Positions 60,000-64,000 of a stretch of DNA of 64,000 nt are shown in pieces (the stretch's first letter is position 1; each line of letters opens with the position of its first letter). The stretch is from an uncultured Bacteroidales bacterium (GTDB lineage: Bacteria; Bacteroidota; Bacteroidia; Bacteroidales; Paludibacteraceae): NCBI GenBank assembly GCA_900317745.1, contig ONHW01000004.1, forward strand, positions 52,665-116,664. The letters are read 5' to 3'. The position numbers and the translations under genes are program-made. The notes under the pieces were generated by a model. The model made no database searches. It worked only from the letters and a program-made list of their open reading frames with translations, and was not told the origin of the DNA.

Positions 60000-61610
60000 A
60001 AATTCCGAGGTGAAGTGGAAGGTGATGTGTTTGTAGTCCTGTTGCGCCATCTGCAGGACGTAGGCGCTGTCCGCCATGAACACGTCGCGGCCGTCTTTGT
60101 CCAGCGCCATGTATTGTGGTTTGCGGCGCTTGAACATCTCGAGTTCGGCATCGTCGTCGCTCTCTATCCAGCAGGCTTTGTACATCTGCAGCGGCTCCCA
60201 GCGGCACTTAGCCTGATACTCATGCTCCAGGCGGTACTGAATAACCTCGAACTGCAACTGACCGACCGTACCGATGATCTTGCGTCCGTTGAGTTGGCTG
60301 ACAAACAGTTGCGCCACACCTTCGTCCATCAGTTGGCTGATACCTTTGTCGAGTTGCTTCTGCTTCATCGGGTCGGCGTTCTCGATGTACTTGAACATCT
60401 CCGGCGAGAAACTGGGCAGACCTTTGAAGTGCAGATTCTCACCCGAGGTGAGCGTGTCGCCGATCTTGAAGTTACCCGTATCCGGCAGACCGACTATATC
60501 GCCTGCAAACGCTTCGTCCACGGTCTCTTTGCGCTGTGCCATGAAACAGGTAGGCGAACTGAATCGCATCTGCTGTCCTTTACGCACGTGCGTATAATAG
60601 GTATTACGCTCAAACTTGCCGGAGCAGATCTTGAAGAACGCAATGCACGAGCGGTGGTTGGGATCCATGTTGGCGTGAATCTTGAAGCAGAACCCCGTGA
60701 ACTTGTCCTCCATAGGTTTCACCTCACGCTCCTCGGCAACCACAGGTCGCGGCGATGGAGCGATATGTACGAAGCACTCCAGCAACTCCTTGACGCCGAA
60801 CGTGTTCAGCGCCGATCCGAAAAAGACAGGTGCCAACTCGCCCGCCAGGTACGAATCGATGCTGAACGGGTCATACACGCCCTCGATCATCTCCAGGTCT
60901 TCCTGCAGTTTAGCGGCATCGCTGTCGCCTACGAGCGTAGCAATCTGCGGGTCGGTAACGTCCTCAAACTGAATGGATTCCGTCACGTGCGTCTTGTCAG
61001 GCTGATAGAGATCGAGCGTCTGCTGGAAGATGTTATACACACCTTTGAAACGTTGTCCGCTATTGATCGGCCAACTCAGCGGACGCACCTTGATGCCGAG
61101 TTCGGCTTCCACCTCGTCGAGCAGGTCGAATGGGTCTTTGCCCTCGCGGTCCATCTTGTTGATAAACACCATGACAGGCGTCTTGCGCATACGGCAGACC
61201 TGCATCAGCCGGCGTGTCTGCGTCTCGACACCTTTGGCTGCATCGATCACGATGATAACTGAGTCAACGGCTGTGAGCGTGCGGAACGTATCCTCGGCAA
61301 AGTCCTGGTGACCCGGTGTGTCAAGAATATTGATATGATAGGTTGTACCGGCTTTGTTGCGGTAGGTTGGGGTATAATCGAATCCCATGACAGAGGTAGC
61401 AACGCTGATACCACGCTGCTTCTCGATCTCCATCCAGTCGGATGTGGCGGTCTTGCGGATCTTGTTGCTCTTGACGGCTCCGGCTACGTGGATAGCGCCG
61501 CCGTAGAGCAGAAGTTTCTCGGTCAATGTGGTCTTACCGGCATCCGGGTGCGAAATGATGGCAAACGTGCGGCGACGAAGTATCTCTTGTTGGTCGGTGG
61601 TGGATAACAT
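59997..61610 (-). CDS. prfC: Peptide chain release factor 3
   Basis: A 537-residue translational GTPase that recycles RF1/RF2 after termination. G1 is SHPDAGKTT (residues 20-28), the switch region [20 protein letters not shown]3 DTPGHQDF, G4 NKMDREGKD. Length and the C-terminal domains ([13 protein letters not shown]) are typical. The first codons ([17 protein letters not shown]) suit the family. Probably monocistronic or with aspC. Cytoplasmic. Confidence 0.96.
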   Translation of the reverse strand: MLSTTDQQEILRRRTFAIISHPDAGKTTLTEKLLLYGGAIHVAGAVKSNKIRKTATSDWMEIEKQRGISVATSVMGFDYTPTYRNKAGTTYHINILDTPGHQDFAEDTFRTLTAVDSVIIVIDAAKGVETQTRRLMQVCRMRKTPVMVFINKMDREGKDPFDLLDEVEAELGIKVRPLSWPINSGQRFKGVYNIFQQTLDLYQPDKTHVTESIQFEDVTDPQIATLVGDSDAAKLQEDLEMIEGVYDPFSIDSYLAGELAPVFFGSALNTFGVKELLECFVHIAPSPRPVVAEEREVKPMEDKFTGFCFKIHANMDPNHRSCIAFFKICSGKFERNTYYTHVRKGQQMRFSSPTCFMAQRKETVDEAFAGDIVGLPDTGNFKIGDTLTSGENLHFKGLPSFSPEMFKYIENADPMKQKQLDKGISQLMDEGVAQLFVSQLNGRKIIGTVGQLQFEVIQYRLEHEYQAKCRWEPLQMYKACWIESDDDAELEMFKRRKPQYMALDKDGRDVFMADSAYVLQMAQQDYKHITFHFTSEF

Positions 61611-61714
61611 GTGGTGTTATGCTGTTAATGTGTAAAAAAATTAACTGTAGTCAACGATTTTCGTACAAAAGTACGGATAATTTTCCAAATGTGCAAATTT
61701 TTTCGGCAGAATAC

Positions 61715-61745
61715 TTGCTTTTTTGCGATAATTTTTGTATCTTTG
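61715..61745 (+). promoter_or_regulatory. Bacteroidetes-type promoter for the flavodiiron gene
   Basis: TTG (61715-61717), 20 nt, TATCTTTG (61738-61745), then a leader of about 35 nt to the ATG at 61789. A small CGTAC-AAAA-GTACG hairpin lies upstream near 61668. Confidence 0.85.
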
Positions 61746-61788
61746 CACCCATAAATTGTAAATAGCAAATTGTGAAATCATAAATTCT

Positions 61789-62931
61789 ATGAAATCTATC
61801 TCCTATATCGGTTGTGATGACCAGACTTTAGACCTGTTTGAGGGGCAGTATGCCCTGCCTGACGGAATGTGCTACAACTCCTATCTGCTATGTGCCGACA
61901 AGGTAGCCATACTGGATACGATTGACAAACGTTGTACCGATGAGTGGCTGAACAAGACCGAGAAAGCCCTGCTCGGTCGCACGCCGGACTATCTGGTAGT
62001 CCATCACATGGAGCCGGATCACTCGGGGTCAATCAAGCGGTTTGTGCAGACCTATCCGCAGGTGCAACTCGTGTGCTCGAAGATTGCCGAGAACATGTTG
62101 CGCCAGTTCGGCGTGGAGCATAACAATATCCGCGTGGTTAAAGAAGGCGACGTGCTTGACTTGGGCGGCCTGACGCTGCAGTTCATCGCTGCGCCTATGG
62201 TGCACTGGCCCGAGGTGCTGATGAGTTATTGTCCGGAGGAGAAAGTGCTGTTCTCCGCCGACGCGTTCGGCAAGTTCGGCGTATATGATGCCGATGCCGA
62301 CGACTGGGCATGCGAGGCAAGGCGATACTACTTCAATATAGTAGGTAAGTACGGCGTGCAGGTACAGGCTGTGCTCAAGAAGGTTGCACCGCTCAGTATC
62401 AGCAGTATCGCTCCGTTGCACGGACCGGTGCTGGAGGGCGAGAAGATGGCTGAGGCGTTGCGCCTGTATGCTATATGGAGCGCGTACGGCGTGGAGACCG
62501 AGGGCGTGTTTGTCGTTTCGGCTTCGATACACGGCAATACCTTGCAGGCTGCCGAATATATTGCCGACGAACTGCGCAAGCAGGGGCTGAAAGTAGCCTT
62601 TACCGACCTCACTCGTGACGATATGGCAGAGGCTGTCGAGGATGCGTTCCGCTACGGCAAGATGATCCTCTGCGCCTGCACCTATGATGCCGACCTGTTT
62701 CCGCCGATGCATACGTTCCTGCACAAGTTGCAACTCAAGGGCTACAAGAACCGCCGCGTGGCACTCGTAGAGAACGGCTCATGGGCACCCGCTGCCGCCA
62801 AGGTGATGCGCAGCATGCTTGAGCAGATGACCAATGTCGAAGTAGTTGAGCCTGTAGTCACTCTGCGAGGCTGCATGAAAGAAGCCGACAAACCCGCTAT
62901 CGCTTCGGCGATTAATGCGGTGAGGAGTTAA
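61789..62931 (+). CDS. Flavodiiron protein (FprA-type O2/NO reductase)
   Basis: A 380-residue two-domain protein. The metallo-beta-lactamase-like domain has the diiron ligands H73-x-E75-x-D77-H78 in VHHMEPDHSG, with later ligands in APMVHWPEV, SADAFGKFG and LHGPV. The flavodoxin domain starts near residue 240 (VFVVSASIHGNTLQAAEYIADEL). Such proteins reduce O2 to water or NO to N2O and protect anaerobes. There is no rubredoxin domain. A clear promoter precedes it. The DUF4301 gene follows 65 nt later. Confidence 0.94.
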   Translation: MKSISYIGCDDQTLDLFEGQYALPDGMCYNSYLLCADKVAILDTIDKRCTDEWLNKTEKALLGRTPDYLVVHHMEPDHSGSIKRFVQTYPQVQLVCSKIAENMLRQFGVEHNNIRVVKEGDVLDLGGLTLQFIAAPMVHWPEVLMSYCPEEKVLFSADAFGKFGVYDADADDWACEARRYYFNIVGKYGVQVQAVLKKVAPLSISSIAPLHGPVLEGEKMAEALRLYAIWSAYGVETEGVFVVSASIHGNTLQAAEYIADELRKQGLKVAFTDLTRDDMAEAVEDAFRYGKMILCACTYDADLFPPMHTFLHKLQLKGYKNRRVALVENGSWAPAAAKVMRSMLEQMTNVEVVEPVVTLRGCMKEADKPAIASAINAVRS

Positions 62932-62996
62932 GCGACCATTTTAACTACTTAACGTTTTTCGTAGAAAAACCATATTAACAACAAAATATCACTACC

Positions 62997-64000
62997 ATGA
63001 ACTTTACCCAACAAGATCTCGAGCAACTGAGTGCTCGCGGAATCTCCGTACAGAAAGCGGAAGAGCAGTTGAAATGTTTCCAAACGGGCTTCCCCGTGTT
63101 GGATATAGTAGAACCGGCAGCCTTGCATAAGGGCGTTATCAGCCCCTCGGTGGCTGAGCGTAAGGAATATATTGCTGCCTGGCAGCAGTATCTGGCTGAG
63201 GGGCACAAAGTGCTGAAGTTCGTTCCTGCATCGGGTGCGGCTTCGCGTATGTTCAAGAATCTGTTTGAGTACCTCGACAATGGGGTAGAGACTCCGTTCA
63301 TCCGCGAGTTTCTGGACAATATATCGAAGTTCGCCTTCGGCAAGCAACTTGCCGGCAAGGAAGGTCAGGAGGCAGTGCGCTTCCTGCTCAAGGATATGAA
63401 CTACGGCAATCTGCCCAAAGGTCTGCTGCTGTTCCACTCCTATCGCGATGGTGCACGCACACCGGCACTGGAGCACATGGTCGAAGGTGCGCTATATGCT
63501 GCCTCCAATGGCGAGGTAAACATCCACTTCACCGTTTCGCACGACCATCTGCCTCTGTTCCGCAAGCATATTGCCGACAATCTGCAGAAACTCGAGGCGA
63601 AGTACGGGGTTAAGTTCAACATCTCCTTCTCCGAGCAGAAACCTTCTACTGACACCTTGGCAGCCAATCCTGACGGCACGCCGTTCCGTACGGCAGACGG
63701 CAAACTGCTGTTCCGTCCGGGCGGTCACGGCGCACTCATCGAGAACCTGAACGAGCAAGACGCCGATATCGTGTTTATCAAGAACATCGATAATGTCGTA
63801 CCCGACCGCCTGAAAGGCTCAACGGTTGAGTTCAAACAACTGCTGGCAGGTGTGCTGGTTATGGAGCAGAAACGCGTGTTTGAGGCGCTGCGTCAGCCGG
63901 GCTTGAGCGCTGAGGAGCGTGAGCGGCTGAACCGTCCTATCCGCGTGTGCGGCGTAGTGCGTAACACCGGCGAACCCGGCGGCGGACCGTTCCGCGTACG
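62997..64000 (+). CDS. DUF4301 family protein, 3' partial
   Basis: The frame starts MNFTQQDLEQLSARGISVQKAEEQL and runs off the window end after 334 codons. GFPVLDIVEPA, FVPASGAASRMFKNLFEYLD, SYRDGARTPALEHMVEGALYA and GGHGALIENLNEQDADIVFIKNIDNVVPDR are characteristic of the DUF4301 family, restricted mainly to Bacteroidetes. The fold appears nucleotidyltransferase- or sugar-nucleotide-like (PASGAASRM, FRPGGHGAL), but no activity is established. Family length is about 510 residues, so roughly a third is missing. Confidence 0.85.
   Translation, partial: MNFTQQDLEQLSARGISVQKAEEQLKCFQTGFPVLDIVEPAALHKGVISPSVAERKEYIAAWQQYLAEGHKVLKFVPASGAASRMFKNLFEYLDNGVETPFIREFLDNISKFAFGKQLAGKEGQEAVRFLLKDMNYGNLPKGLLLFHSYRDGARTPALEHMVEGALYAASNGEVNIHFTVSHDHLPLFRKHIADNLQKLEAKYGVKFNISFSEQKPSTDTLAANPDGTPFRTADGKLLFRPGGHGALIENLNEQDADIVFIKNIDNVVPDRLKGSTVEFKQLLAGVLVMEQKRVFEALRQPGLSAEERERLNRPIRVCGVVRNTGEPGGGPFRV

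Noticed and set aside
59994-61262. A 422-codon plus-strand frame opposite prfC, and a similar 407-codon frame opposite aspC
   Set aside because: Both are shadows of highly conserved genes; the translated products have no recognisable features.

Overview
The window is from a Bacteroidales-type Bacteroidetes genome. The best evidence is ten promoters of the Bacteroidetes form, TTG/TTTG then exactly 20 nt then TAnnTTTG. Gene content agrees: fused KorA/KorB 2-oxoacid:ferredoxin oxidoreductase, an anaerobic flavodiiron protein, secreted OB-fold, LamG and BspA-type leucine-rich proteins, a DUF4301 protein and a Bacteroidetes-style RND operon. I see no rRNA, tRNA, CRISPR array or prophage. The genus cannot be fixed from this sequence alone.

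Layout: 1-2933 (+) holds two secreted OB-fold proteins, the first cut by the window edge. 3059-10216 (-) holds a phosphoesterase, a GldF-like ABC permease, a nucleoside-type MFS carrier, korB-korA-ferredoxin, ruvC, a small membrane protein and a DivIC/FtsB protein. 10421-14456 (+) holds a C1 peptidase, a histidine kinase, an MNT-HEPN pair and a lectin-like lipoprotein. 14504-18080 (-) holds an unknown gene, a palindrome-rich non-coding tract, ispE, trmN6 and a CcdA/ArsG-like permease. 18186-40000 (+) holds an NtrY-like kinase, gdhA, a beta-barrel-like protein, an RHH protein with a cation antiporter, two BspA-like surface proteins, a GH3-family enzyme with a HAD phosphatase, and an RND efflux operon. 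40134-58614 (+) holds a 3,338-residue secreted protein, small genes, a lipase-like hydrolase, bcp, a FemAB-like transferase, a GH13 amylase, a GH53 galactanase and a REP-associated tyrosine transposase (RAYT). The end holds aspC and prfC (-), then a flavodiiron protein and a DUF4301 protein (+).

The most unusual feature is a set of short repeats, several palindromic, sitting in frame inside ordinary genes. An identical 43-bp sequence lies in the RND gene and in the giant secreted gene, and a diverged relative lies in trmN6. In the RND gene it sits exactly where the inner-membrane pump is fused without a stop to its outer-membrane lipoprotein partner. The FemAB-like gene carries five inserts of three kinds. 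The RAYT gene carries the same perfect 17-bp palindrome twice. Related repeats cluster in two non-coding regions. I infer an active palindromic-repeat system, loosely comparable to Rickettsia palindromic elements and REP/RAYT pairs, that reshapes coding sequences. RAYT involvement is a hypothesis.

Two regulatory patterns stand out. In several promoters the -33 box lies in the loop of a hairpin whose 3' arm and T-tract fill the -33/-7 spacer. Between 18144 and 18181 a perfect 14-bp inverted repeat carries two fully overlapping divergent promoters.
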